Shown here: in pieces, positions 1-6,857 of the stretch
How positions within the stretch are numbered: position 1 is the stretch's first letter
How the letters are laid out: each line of letters begins with the position of its first letter
DNA from: UBA5399 sp964592125
GTDB taxonomy: Bacteria; Bacillota; Clostridia; Christensenellales; Christensenellaceae
Assembly (NCBI GenBank): GCA_964592125.1
Contig: CAZQBV010000089.1
Span: forward strand, 1-11,870
DNA length: 11,870 bases
Direction: 5' to 3'
Translations under genes and position numbers: made by a program
The notes under the pieces: model-generated
Told to the model about the DNA's origin: nothing
Databases searched by the model: none
Seen by the model: the letters and a program-made list of their open reading frames with translations, nothing else

Positions 1-977
1 CATTGTCTGAAACAGAAATAGAGCGGCTTTATGGCTTGATAAAAGACCTGACATCCAAGGGTGTTTCGGTTTTATATATTTCTCATAAATTGGATGAAGT
101 TTTTACTGTTTCAACAAATGTACAGGTAATGCGCGATGGCAAGAGAGTTGCCCACCACAGCATTGGCGAAGTGAATACCGAGCAATTGGTAGAGCTTATG
201 GTGGGACGCGAAATTGAGGACATGTACCCCAAGGAAACTGCCGAAATTGGCGAAGTGATTCTGGAAGTAAAAAACATTGCTTGCCAAATAGCCAAAGACA
301 TTAGTTTCGAGGTACGCCGCGGTGAAGTGCTGGGTCTGTTTGGATTGTTGGGCTCGGGCAGAACCGAGGCCATAGAAGGTATGTTGGGCAAGCGTGCCAT
401 CACACATGGGGAAATTTATTTGGAAGGCAAACAAGTACAAATAGATAGCCCCATAGATGCCAAAGAAAAAGGGATTGCCTATGTATCCAGCGATAGAAAA
501 AAAGAAGGTTTGATTCTGATACAAAGCGTAATGAACAACATTAGCATCACCGCAATTGACAAAAACAAAAAAGGTCTGGTGATGGACACCAAGAAGGAAA
601 TGGCTCTTGTAAATGATTGGATAGATAAGCTAAGCATTAAAACGCCATCGCCTTATGTGGCAGCAGAGTCTCTTTCCGGTGGAAACCAGCAGAAAATAGT
701 AATTGCAAAGTGGTTGTTAATCAATCCCAAAGTTTTGATATTAAACGAACCCACCCGAGGCATTGATGTTGGCGCCAAAGTAGAGATTTACAAAATTATG
801 GAAGAGCTCTGCAAAAAAGGCATCGCAGTCATTATGATTTCTTCAGAATTGCCCGAAACCATGGGTATTGCCGATCGAATTCTTGTGTTTAAAGATGGAT
901 ATGTCCGAGGCGAGTTTAACCGCCGCGAATTCACACAAAAAGACATATTACAAATAGCTGTAGGAGCGAATGGATAA
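1..977 (+). CDS. Sugar ABC transporter ATP-binding protein (RbsA/MglA type), 5' end outside window
   Basis: ATPase of a CUT2-class sugar importer, powering uptake across the cytoplasmic membrane. About 324 residues are visible. RbsA-type proteins are about 500 aa with two fused ABC domains, so roughly 170 N-terminal residues lie upstream; the first two bases belong to a split codon. The fragment opens at the end of the first domain: LSETEIERLY follows the usual first Walker B, and the H-loop YISHKLDEV has His29. The second domain has the degenerate Walker A GLLGSGRT (114-121), SSDRKKEGL (162-170), the signature LSGGNQQ (224-230) and Walker B LILNEPTRGIDVG (245-257). All of these are typical of the family. 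The TAA stop overlaps the permease ATG (TAATG), indicating translational coupling. The downstream rhaA and rhaM suggest L-rhamnose or a rhamnose-containing sugar as substrate. That is inference, since the binding protein is not in view. Confidence 0.95.
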   Translation, partial: LSETEIERLYGLIKDLTSKGVSVLYISHKLDEVFTVSTNVQVMRDGKRVAHHSIGEVNTEQLVELMVGREIEDMYPKETAEIGEVILEVKNIACQIAKDISFEVRRGEVLGLFGLLGSGRTEAIEGMLGKRAITHGEIYLEGKQVQIDSPIDAKEKGIAYVSSDRKKEGLILIQSVMNNISITAIDKNKKGLVMDTKKEMALVNDWIDKLSIKTPSPYVAAESLSGGNQQKIVIAKWLLINPKVLILNEPTRGIDVGAKVEIYKIMEELCKKGIAVIMISSELPETMGIADRILVFKDGYVRGEFNRREFTQKDILQIAVGANG

Positions 978-1999
978 TGAGTATGAATAAAGATGTAGCA
1001 GTAAACAATTCCTTGAAAGACGGACGCAGCATGAAAGAAAAAATAGCCGCCTCTGGCAACAACCTTAGCCTGTTGATTGCCTTGGTAGCCATTTGTGTGG
1101 TGCTGGGGTTTGCCAACCAATATTTCATGACAATAGGCAACTGGATAAACCTGCTTTTGGCTGCGGCACTGTTGATGATCCGCGCCTCCGGCGCCACTGT
1201 GGCAATGTTAACCGGCGGTATGGATATTTCGCAAAACTCCGTAGGCGCTTTTGCCGCAATTTCCGTTGCTACCTTGGCTTTCAACTATAATCTGCCACTT
1301 GGCGTATGCATTATACTGGTATTGCTAATGGGTCTTGGTATGGCAGCTGCCAACGCAACACTAATTGCCGTACTGAAAATTAGCCCACTGATTGCCACAC
1401 TTGGTACCATGATGATATTCCGTGGTTGTGCATGGGTAGTAAATGAAAAAACACAGATTGTAAAAGACCCCATACTAATTAATATGGGACGTGGCCGAAT
1501 TTTGCAAGCCGGAGATACTTTTCCAGGCATCCCCATTTCAGTTCTAATCGCGGTAGCAATCTTCCTGTTCATTTACTGGTTGCTAAAATGCACCTCCTAT
1601 GGCCGTAAAGTATACATGGTAGGTGGAAACGAAAATGCCAGCTATTTGTCTGGTATCAATGCAACCAAAGTAAAATTTATTGCTTATCTCATCAGTGGTG
1701 TTTGCGCTGCTTATGCCGGTTTCCTAGGGGCATGTCAGGTGGGTGCAGCTTTGCCACAGGCGGGTGCCGGAACAGAAATGAATACCATCGCGGCAATTGT
1801 GCTTGGCGGCCTTTCACTTTCAGGCGGCAAGGGCAATATGATAGGCACACTGCTGGGTATTATGATTCTTTCCGTCATCAGCAACGGACTGGATTTGCTG
1901 GGTGTGCAGTCTCAACCACAAATGATTGTGACAGGCGCCGTGCTAATCTTGGCTGTACTGCTGGATGTAATTCGCAGCGGGCAGTTGAAAAAACAATAA
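977..1999 (+). CDS. Sugar ABC transporter permease (RbsC/RhaP-type, BPD_transp_2 family)
   Basis: Membrane-spanning subunit of the importer whose ATPase lies immediately upstream. The 340 aa length matches the RbsC family, and the protein is strongly hydrophobic from about residue 30 on, with roughly 8-10 predicted membrane segments. Family hallmarks are visible: TGGMDIS (79-85) inside a GATVAMLTGGMDIS stretch, and the C-terminal GGLSLSGGKGNMIGTLLG near residues 276-293. The ATG at 977 is preferred over the one at 983 because AGGAG at 961-965 is better spaced for it and because it overlaps the upstream stop. Only one permease gene is seen, so a homodimeric channel is likely, although rhizobial rhamnose systems use two permeases. 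The gene is followed by a GC-rich hairpin before the catabolic genes. The rhamnose assignment rests on context only. Confidence 0.93.
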   Translation: MSMNKDVAVNNSLKDGRSMKEKIAASGNNLSLLIALVAICVVLGFANQYFMTIGNWINLLLAAALLMIRASGATVAMLTGGMDISQNSVGAFAAISVATLAFNYNLPLGVCIILVLLMGLGMAAANATLIAVLKISPLIATLGTMMIFRGCAWVVNEKTQIVKDPILINMGRGRILQAGDTFPGIPISVLIAVAIFLFIYWLLKCTSYGRKVYMVGGNENASYLSGINATKVKFIAYLISGVCAAYAGFLGACQVGAALPQAGAGTEMNTIAAIVLGGLSLSGGKGNMIGTLLGIMILSVISNGLDLLGVQSQPQMIVTGAVLILAVLLDVIRSGQLKKQ

Positions 2000-2037
2000 T
2001 ACATTCGAACGATATTGATATCAAATCTTGTATCATA

Positions 2038-2070
2038 AGGGCGCAAGGCAAGTTTTGGTCTTTGCGCCCT
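2038..2070 (+). terminator. Intercistronic GC-rich stem-loop between transporter and catabolic genes
   Basis: AGGGCGCAA (2038-2046) is the exact reverse complement of TTGCGCCCT (2062-2070), giving a 9-bp GC-rich stem around a 15-nt loop. No U-tract follows (ATGTAGCAATAG), so a complete intrinsic terminator is unlikely. A partial terminator or an RNase-resistant 3' end protecting the transporter message are both plausible. Either would set the transporter-to-enzyme expression ratio in this operon. Confidence 0.5.
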
Positions 2071-2127
2071 ATGTAGCAATAGTAGCGAAATTTGGTGTAT
2101 TTACACACACCCAAGGAGATCTTACAG

Positions 2128-3456
2128 ATGGCAGAGAAATATCAAATCTATACAAACCAACAATCCTCAGATGATATAGGTGCTGTGGAAATAACCCCCA
2201 CAGAAAACGAGCGGAATCGCCTTCGTGCACTGGCCACCCGCTATGCAGAAATTGCAAACAGCGAAGATATGCAAATAAAAAAACGTCAGTGGAAAGCACT
2301 TCGGGATTTAAAGCCGGAGCGTCCTATGTTTTTATTTGAAACCTTTTCTGTAACAGGCTTTATTGAAGACGACGAATACCAATGCGAGAACACTTATTTA
2401 CGAAATGTAGAGCGCACCTTTTTGCAAGCGATTAAACAATATGAATTTGTACAGGACGATATTGTAATAGAGCCGTATTTTCAGCTTGCATGGCGCATTA
2501 TAAAATCCGACTATGGTGTGCAAATTGTAGAGCACCACGCAGAAGGCTCTATGGGCTATATGTCCAACTTTCCCATACAAACGCCGGATGATTTAATCAA
2601 GCTAAAACAACGCGATTTTTATGTAGACAGAGAACGTACACTCGCTTTTCGGGATACACTGCAAGATATTTTCGGCGATGTACTGCCCATCCGCGTGGGA
2701 AATATGGATAAATTCTTTTCGGATATGGGTTTCAACCCATTTTGCGGCAACAACGCCCCCCTGCTTACCATGGATTTGTTTAAATTGGTAGGCAACGAGA
2801 ACATGATGTTCTGGCCATACGACTATGCCGATGCGCTGAAGCAGCTTCTGGATTACCTTCTGGCAGATAACAAGCGCTTTATAAACTGGATGCAGCAGGA
2901 GGGTCTGTTGGCAATGAATACCGACAACCAGTTTGCAGGGCCATCTGGCTATGGCTATGTTTCGGGGCTTCCCGCAGCGGACGGAAAAACCCCAGCCAAG
3001 ATTTCGGATTGCTGGACATGGGTGGAATCGCAAGAATGCAACCTGTTCTCCCCCGCTATGTTTAACGAAATCTTTCTGCCCTATCTGGCAGAATACGCCA
3101 ACCAGTTTGGCATGGTAAGCTACGGATGCTGCGAACCTGTGGATGATAGAATTGAGTATGTCAAGAAGGCCATTCCCAAACTGCGTACCGTATCTGTTTC
3201 GGGATGGAACAATTTCGAGCAAGTGGCAGAGTCGCTGGGCAAAAATTATGTATATTGCCGCAAACCCAACCCCACCTATATGAGCGGCCAAAACCCAGAC
3301 TGGGCAGGCGCAAAGCAGGATATGCAGCGCACATGGAACTGCACAAAAGATGGAAATGTGGTAGAATTTATTGTGCGGGATGTGTACGATGTTGCTGGCG
3401 AGATAGACCGCATACCCAAGTGGGTGAAAATGGCAAGGGAAATTGTAGGGCTGTAG
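2128..3456 (+). CDS. Uroporphyrinogen-decarboxylase-like (URO-D superfamily) protein of unknown substrate
   Basis: A 442-aa cytoplasmic protein that I place in the URO-D/MtaA-like superfamily from its overall pattern: a TIM-barrel-type sequence with the C-terminal stretch YGCCEPVDDRIEYVKK (332-347) followed by LRTVSVSGWNNFEQVAE. It is not HemE: the N-terminal RQAGRY substrate motif is absent, and no haem genes are nearby. Relatives include methyltransferases that move methyl groups between corrinoids and thiols, using Zn-bound Cys or His. Here the adjacent Cys334-Cys335, with Cys295, Cys304 and Cys377, could serve as ligands, but that is inference. The start at 2128 is chosen because AAGGAGAT (2113-2120) sits at ideal spacing; an in-frame TTG at 2092 lacks an SD. 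It lies between the sugar permease and an SGNH hydrolase in a rhamnose operon, so a role in processing a modified deoxy-sugar is possible. The biochemical function is unknown. Confidence 0.82.
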   Translation: MAEKYQIYTNQQSSDDIGAVEITPTENERNRLRALATRYAEIANSEDMQIKKRQWKALRDLKPERPMFLFETFSVTGFIEDDEYQCENTYLRNVERTFLQAIKQYEFVQDDIVIEPYFQLAWRIIKSDYGVQIVEHHAEGSMGYMSNFPIQTPDDLIKLKQRDFYVDRERTLAFRDTLQDIFGDVLPIRVGNMDKFFSDMGFNPFCGNNAPLLTMDLFKLVGNENMMFWPYDYADALKQLLDYLLADNKRFINWMQQEGLLAMNTDNQFAGPSGYGYVSGLPAADGKTPAKISDCWTWVESQECNLFSPAMFNEIFLPYLAEYANQFGMVSYGCCEPVDDRIEYVKKAIPKLRTVSVSGWNNFEQVAESLGKNYVYCRKPNPTYMSGQNPDWAGAKQDMQRTWNCTKDGNVVEFIVRDVYDVAGEIDRIPKWVKMAREIVGL

Positions 3457-3474
3457 TGATAGAAAGGAATTTTT

Positions 3475-4290
3475 ATGTTTGAGAATGCATTTAACTTAAA
3501 ATTCAACCTGAACAAAGCCTATACCGATATTGGAATTTGCGATGACGACGCAGCAAGGCAAGCAGCCATTTACGATATTGACCCAGCCGAAATAGATGGC
3601 ATAATGGCTGGTTTTTACGAAGAAAACAAAACCAATGCTGCCAAAGTGCTGGAAAGCTATGGCACTTTTGCGCCAAATACCCAGAAAGAATATCGCATTG
3701 CCTATTTAGGAGATTCCATTACCAGCGACCGAAACAGCCACCAGAATATTGTGAAGTGCATTCTGGAAAAGTACAACAATATTAATATAAAAGATTTTGC
3801 CATTTCCGGCTACAAATCTTCAGATATTTTCACGGCATTTTATCCGGGTATTGCAAATTACAAGCCAAATATAGCTGTAATGATGATAGGCACGAACGAT
3901 ATGCGCATTACAGATGACGAGCATTGTTATTATCACACCGCGCCCACCGAGTACGAACGCAATCTAGACTATATTGTGGAAAGTTTGCGTGACTTGGGCT
4001 GCAAAGTGGTGATATGCACACTGCCCCCCTTCGATATGAAGAAAATAACACAGGCGCTGGATGGCTGGAAAATACTGTACACAGAAGATGGACGAACGCT
4101 TTACGACAATATTATAATAAAAACTGCTGCAAAATATTCTGCCACATTGGTGGATATGCGCCATGTATATACCGAATATACAGCGGCAGAGCTAACAATA
4201 GAAGACGGGCTGCACCTAAACCCGCAAGGTCAAACGCTGCTTGCAAAGCATGTGTTTGCTGCCCTAGCACCTTTACTGGAAAATGAATAA
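3475..4290 (+). CDS. SGNH/GDSL-family hydrolase (probable carbohydrate esterase)
   Basis: A 271-aa esterase of the SGNH superfamily, which removes acyl groups (often acetyl) from sugars and polysaccharides. All catalytic blocks are visible: block I AYLGDSITSDR with nucleophile Ser81; an SGYKSSD segment with Gly112; block III GTND with Asn141; and block V DGLHLNPQG with Asp244 and His247. The N-terminal ~70 residues precede the catalytic fold and match nothing I recognise. There is no signal peptide, so it should act in the cytoplasm on an imported substrate, for example an acetylated rhamnoside or small rhamnogalacturonan fragment (inference from operon context). The start is supported by GAAAGGA about 7 nt upstream. 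It follows the URO-D-like gene by 18 nt and precedes rhaA by 26 nt, all co-oriented. Confidence 0.9.
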   Translation: MFENAFNLKFNLNKAYTDIGICDDDAARQAAIYDIDPAEIDGIMAGFYEENKTNAAKVLESYGTFAPNTQKEYRIAYLGDSITSDRNSHQNIVKCILEKYNNINIKDFAISGYKSSDIFTAFYPGIANYKPNIAVMMIGTNDMRITDDEHCYYHTAPTEYERNLDYIVESLRDLGCKVVICTLPPFDMKKITQALDGWKILYTEDGRTLYDNIIIKTAAKYSATLVDMRHVYTEYTAAELTIEDGLHLNPQGQTLLAKHVFAALAPLLENE

Positions 4291-4316
4291 GCACACAGTA
4301 TGAAAGGATGAATACA

Positions 4317-5579
4317 ATGAGCAAAGAAAATGTAACGGCCATGTACGAAATAGCAAAAGAACGTTTTGCGGCATGTGGAGTGGATACAGATAAGGCAGTA
4401 CAGCAACTGCAGGCTGCAGAAATTTCGCTTCATTGCTGGCAGGGCGATGATGTAACAGGGTTTGAAGCAGGCAGTGGCGCAATGTCCGGAGGGATATTGG
4501 CAACCGGAAACTACCCCGGCCGTGCCCGAAATGCCGAGGAACTGCGGGCAGATTACGAAAAAGCTTTTTCCCTGCTGCCCGGCACACAACGTGCCAATCT
4601 GCATGCCATTTATTTGGAAAGCAATGGCAAAGCAGTGGAACGCAATGAAGTGGAAATAAAATACTTTGAGAATTGGATGGATTGGGCAAAAAAACTGGGC
4701 ATTAAGCTGGACTTCAATACCTCCATGTTCTCTCACCCCAAAGCGGATGGCTACACACTGGCAAGCTACGACCCTGCAATACGCGAATTTTGGATAGAGC
4801 ACGGCAAGCGTTGCCGCGATATTGCAGAAGAAATGGGCAAACGTCAAAATAGCCCCTGCGTGCTAAACCACTGGATGATAGATGGCAGCAAGGATATTCC
4901 TGTGGATAGAATGCAACGCCGCGAATTGTTTGCCGAGAGTATGGACAAGCTGATTTCTAAAAAAATCTCTAAGGACTACCTTCTGGACAGCCTGGAAAGC
5001 AAGCTGTTTGGCATTGGTGTGGAAAGCTTTACCGCTGGCTCTGGCGAAATGGCATTTGGCTATGCCCTAACGCGGGACATTATGGTTACCTTCGATTTGG
5101 GACATTTCCATCCCACGGAAAGCGTTGCGGATAAAGTGTCTTCCGCATTGCTGTTTATGGATAAAATACTGGTTCACACCAGCCGCCCCGTGCGTTGGGA
5201 TAGCGACCATGTGGTAATTCAGAACGATGACGTATATGCACTGATGCAGGAAATTGTACGCGCAGAGGCCTTGCAGCGTGTGTACGTAGCTCTGGATTTC
5301 TTCGATGCCAGTATCAACCGGATTGCAGCATGGGTTATTGGTACACGCGCCACACAAAAGGCATTGCTATCTGCATTGCTGGAGCCCACCAAGCAACTGC
5401 TGGAGCTGGAACGCAGTGGCGATAAAACCGCACGGCTGGCACTGCTGGAAGAGCACAAGAACATGCCAATTAACGCTGTGTGGGATTATTTCTGCGAAAA
5501 AAACAATGTGCCTGTAGGCGCTGCGTGGCTGGATGAAGTGCGGCAGTATGAGAAGGATGTTCTGTTTAAACGAGCTTAG
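4317..5579 (+). CDS. rhaA: L-rhamnose isomerase
   Basis: Converts L-rhamnose to L-rhamnulose, the first committed step of rhamnose catabolism in the cytoplasm. The 420-aa length agrees with the family (about 420). Highly conserved family stretches are intact: EISLHCWQGDDVTGFE near the N terminus, TFDLGHFHPTE (258-268), HTSRPVRWDSDHVV (287-300) and ALDFFDASINRIAAWVIGTR (325-344). By comparison with the E. coli enzyme as I recall it, Glu227, Asp260, His287 and Asp327 would bind the structural metal, and His263, Asp295 and Asp297 the catalytic one. An in-frame ATG at 4308 also exists. I chose 4317 because AAAGGA (4303-4308) overlaps the first ATG but is well spaced for the second, and MSKENV resembles usual RhaA N termini. 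The gene ends at 5579, only 9 nt before a mobile element that separates it from rhaM. Confidence 0.98.
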   Translation: MSKENVTAMYEIAKERFAACGVDTDKAVQQLQAAEISLHCWQGDDVTGFEAGSGAMSGGILATGNYPGRARNAEELRADYEKAFSLLPGTQRANLHAIYLESNGKAVERNEVEIKYFENWMDWAKKLGIKLDFNTSMFSHPKADGYTLASYDPAIREFWIEHGKRCRDIAEEMGKRQNSPCVLNHWMIDGSKDIPVDRMQRRELFAESMDKLISKKISKDYLLDSLESKLFGIGVESFTAGSGEMAFGYALTRDIMVTFDLGHFHPTESVADKVSSALLFMDKILVHTSRPVRWDSDHVVIQNDDVYALMQEIVRAEALQRVYVALDFFDASINRIAAWVIGTRATQKALLSALLEPTKQLLELERSGDKTARLALLEEHKNMPINAVWDYFCEKNNVPVGAAWLDEVRQYEKDVLFKRA

Positions 5580-5585
5580 TTTCCA

Positions 5586-5779
5586 TAATGCTGATCCCAG
5601 ATAGAAATATCGCAAAAGCGATATTTCTATCACTGCCATGCGGCAGTTCCAAAACGCTCTGCATTTTGGATGGAATCACCATTGAACGACATTCCCGCTC
5701 GAAAAATAAAAAACTATTTTTCGAGTCGCGCATATTGCGCGTGATTTGAAACAAATGTATCAAATCGAAATCGGTATAA
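5586..5779 (+). mobile_element. MITE-like multi-hairpin element, copy 1 (188 bp plus TAA duplication)
   Basis: The element runs 5589-5776, flanked by TAA at 5586-5588 and TAA at 5777-5779. Terminal inverted repeats are TGCTGATCCC (left) and TACCGATTTC (reverse complement of the right end). The interior is a chain of hairpins: 5600-5631 (14-bp perfect stem, AAAA loop), 5633-5646 (CTGCC/GGCAG), 5649-5669 (CCAAAA/TTTTGG), 5698-5725 (11-bp stem CTCGAAAAATA), 5727-5741 (CGCGCA/TGCGCG) and 5743-5766 (GATTTGA/TCAAATC). It differs from copy 2 at about 9 of 188 positions. It carries no transposase, so mobility would need an enzyme in trans. Removing it plus one TAA leaves a 24-nt rhaA-rhaM gap, the spacing expected in an uninterrupted operon. 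Confidence 0.87.
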
Positions 5780-5794
5780 GAGGTGAAATATAAA

Positions 5795-6127
5795 ATGAAA
5801 AAATATTTATGTGTGATAGAAATAAAACCTGAAGCCCAAAAAGAGTATGTGGATATTCACCTAAACCCATGGCGGGATATGTTGCTTGCCATTCGTGAAG
5901 CGGGTTACACAAACGAAGCAATTTTTTACCACAAAAACCAAAGCATTATCTATTTGGAATGCCCCGACAACACCACAAACGAGGAGTGCAACGCACGCCT
6001 TCGCGCTACAGATGTTTGCAAGCGTTGGGACATTACCGTTTGCCCATGGTTTGCAGCAGAGCCTGTGATATGCGAGAAAATTTTTGATTTGAATCAACAA
6101 ATTGATGGTGAATTATTGCCAGATTGA
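5795..6127 (+). CDS. rhaM: L-rhamnose mutarotase
   Basis: Interconverts the alpha and beta anomers of L-rhamnose, feeding the anomer used by RhaA. The 110-aa product matches the small dimeric RhaM family (E. coli about 104 aa). It has the N-terminal beta strand MKKYLCVIEIKPEA, then EYVDIHLNPW with the conserved His22 corresponding to the proposed catalytic His of E. coli RhaM, AIFYHKNQSIIYLE with Tyr45, TDVCKRWD (72-79) and the C-terminal EKIFDL. The ATG at 5795 is preferred over GTG 5783 because GAGGTG (5780-5785) is then a proper SD. That SD directly abuts the target duplication of the upstream mobile element, so expression may be affected by the insertion. An intrinsic terminator follows 46 nt after the stop, making this the last operon gene. 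Confidence 0.93.
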   Translation: MKKYLCVIEIKPEAQKEYVDIHLNPWRDMLLAIREAGYTNEAIFYHKNQSIIYLECPDNTTNEECNARLRATDVCKRWDITVCPWFAAEPVICEKIFDLNQQIDGELLPD

Positions 6128-6173
6128 TGGAAGTGCAACAAAATTGTGCTTGAAAAACTTCTTTTGATGATAG

Positions 6174-6211
6174 AAAAACCGGATGAAAACAACTGTATTT
6201 GTCCGGTTTTT
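6174..6211 (+). terminator. Rho-independent terminator of the rhamnose operon
   Basis: AAAAACCGGA (6174-6183) is a perfect inverted repeat of TCCGGTTTTT (6202-6211), with an 18-nt loop and the T-run built into the right arm. It sits just after rhaM on the same strand. The flanking A-run and T-run would allow partial function in both directions. Confidence 0.75.
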
Positions 6212-6439
6212 GCTATGTATAGAATGCGTGGCTATGTTGGAAAGGCTCACTTTTCTATCTGGATTTTATACTATTCCGCAAATTCATATAAAGATAATGC
6301 TATTATGTATTGGGTTGCGCTGTATATTTTGTGCAATTTCAAATGCAAATGGGGATGGCATTCATCTGCAAATACAGGTATACTATTTCATAGTGTGTTT
6401 TCGTTACACATGTTCTTTGTATCACATTCGACAGGAATC
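6212..6439. other. Intergenic stretch without a recognisable gene
   Basis: The 228 bp between the operon terminator and repeat copy 2 hold no convincing gene. The plus-strand reading frames here begin before or inside the terminator, have no SD, and give Cys/Trp/Tyr-rich peptides with no family resemblance. I see no RNA gene, convincing promoter or conserved repeat in it. Confidence 0.5.
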
Positions 6440-6633
6440 TTATACTGATCCCTGATAGAAATATTGCAAAAGCAATATTTCTATCACTGCCATACGGCAG
6501 TTCCAAAACGCTCTGCATTTTGGATGGAATCACTATTGAACGACATTCCCGCTCGAAAAATAAAAAACTATTTTTCGAGTCGCGCATATTGCGCGTGATT
6601 TGAAACAAATGTTTCAAATCGGAATTGGTATTA
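6440..6633 (+). mobile_element. MITE-like multi-hairpin element, copy 2 (188 bp plus TTA duplication)
   Basis: The element runs 6443-6630 with TTA at 6440-6442 repeated at 6631-6633. Ends are TACTGATCCC and, as reverse complement of the right end, TACCAATTCC. It is the same length as copy 1 and about 95% identical. In hairpin 1, copy 1 has a C-G pair (ATCGC/GCGAT) where this copy has T-A (ATTGC/GCAAT), a compensatory change. The last hairpin is longer here: GATTTGAAAC (6597-6606) pairs perfectly with GTTTCAAATC (6611-6620) around AAAT. It contains no transposase gene. Confidence 0.88.
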
Positions 6634-6797
6634 AGGCGATACCGCACAGAAATCGAGTCGTTGGCATCGCGAAGGATTTTTGTGTGAAACAAGAACAAAA
6701 GCGCAAGAATAGCAGCGCTATTTCGAGCATTTTGGACGCAGTGTCACGCAAAAAGACTAGTGATGACGACGTGCGCGGTTTGTGCGGTGTTGCCTAA
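6634..6797 (+). other. Possible remnant coding sequence or degraded repeat upstream of lipA
   Basis: An open frame continues out of repeat copy 2 and ends at TAA 6795-6797, reading GIAKDFCVKQEQKRKNSSAI and then DAVSRKKTSDDDVRGLCGVA. It has no ATG or SD after the repeat boundary. Conceptually removing copy 2 joins it to only 16 more codons before an upstream TAG, and it still lacks a start. The third codon position is richer in G and C than in neighbouring genes. A second plus-strand frame is also open over much of the stretch. I do not recognise the product. It may be the tail of a broken gene or part of another intergenic repeat; a functional gene is unlikely. Confidence 0.15.
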
Positions 6798-6813
6798 ATT
6801 AAAAATTTAAAGT

Positions 6814-6845
6814 AGAGGTGTAAAATGCAACTCTAGTGCATTTTT
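6814..6845 (+). promoter_or_regulatory. lipA leader: SD-led mini-ORF with in-frame amber and overlapping hairpin
   Basis: AGAGGTG (6814-6820) is followed by ATG CAA CTC TAG (6825-6836). This mini-ORF is in the same frame as lipA, whose own ATG (6858) has no SD. AAAATGCA (6822-6829) and TGCATTTT (6837-6844) form an 8-bp stem over the mini-ORF, ending in a T-run. The element may couple lipA translation to a three-codon upstream ORF, act as a weak attenuator, or be the original lipA start broken by a nonsense change. Confidence 0.35.
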
Positions 6846-6857
6846 AAAAACAAATTT

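Noticed and set aside
2092..2127. Upstream TTG start for the URO-D-like protein.
   Set aside because: It has no SD and would place the strong AAGGAGAT inside the coding sequence; ATG 2128 is clearly better.
2602..3291. Long minus-strand frame (229 codons) inside the URO-D-like gene.
   Set aside because: It is the antisense shadow of a clear coding gene, with no SD and no recognisable domain.
4230..4847. Minus-strand frame of about 205 codons overlapping rhaA and the SGNH gene.
   Set aside because: It spans two real plus-strand genes and is Cys/His/Phe-rich, as expected from an antisense reading of conserved codons.
6146..6455. Two overlapping plus-strand frames of about 90-100 codons after rhaM.
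   Set aside because: No SD, aromatic- and Cys-rich products with no family pattern; one starts before the operon terminator and the other inside its loop. Judged noncoding.
5589..6630. CRISPR array as an explanation for the repeated palindromic sequences.
   Set aside because: Repeats are about 190 bp with inverted-repeat ends and target duplications, spaced irregularly with genes between; there are no short uniform spacers and no cas genes.
6822..6845. Genuine strong terminator before lipA.
   Set aside because: The stem is only 8 bp and mostly A-T, and no gene ends directly upstream. Treated as a possible weak attenuator only.
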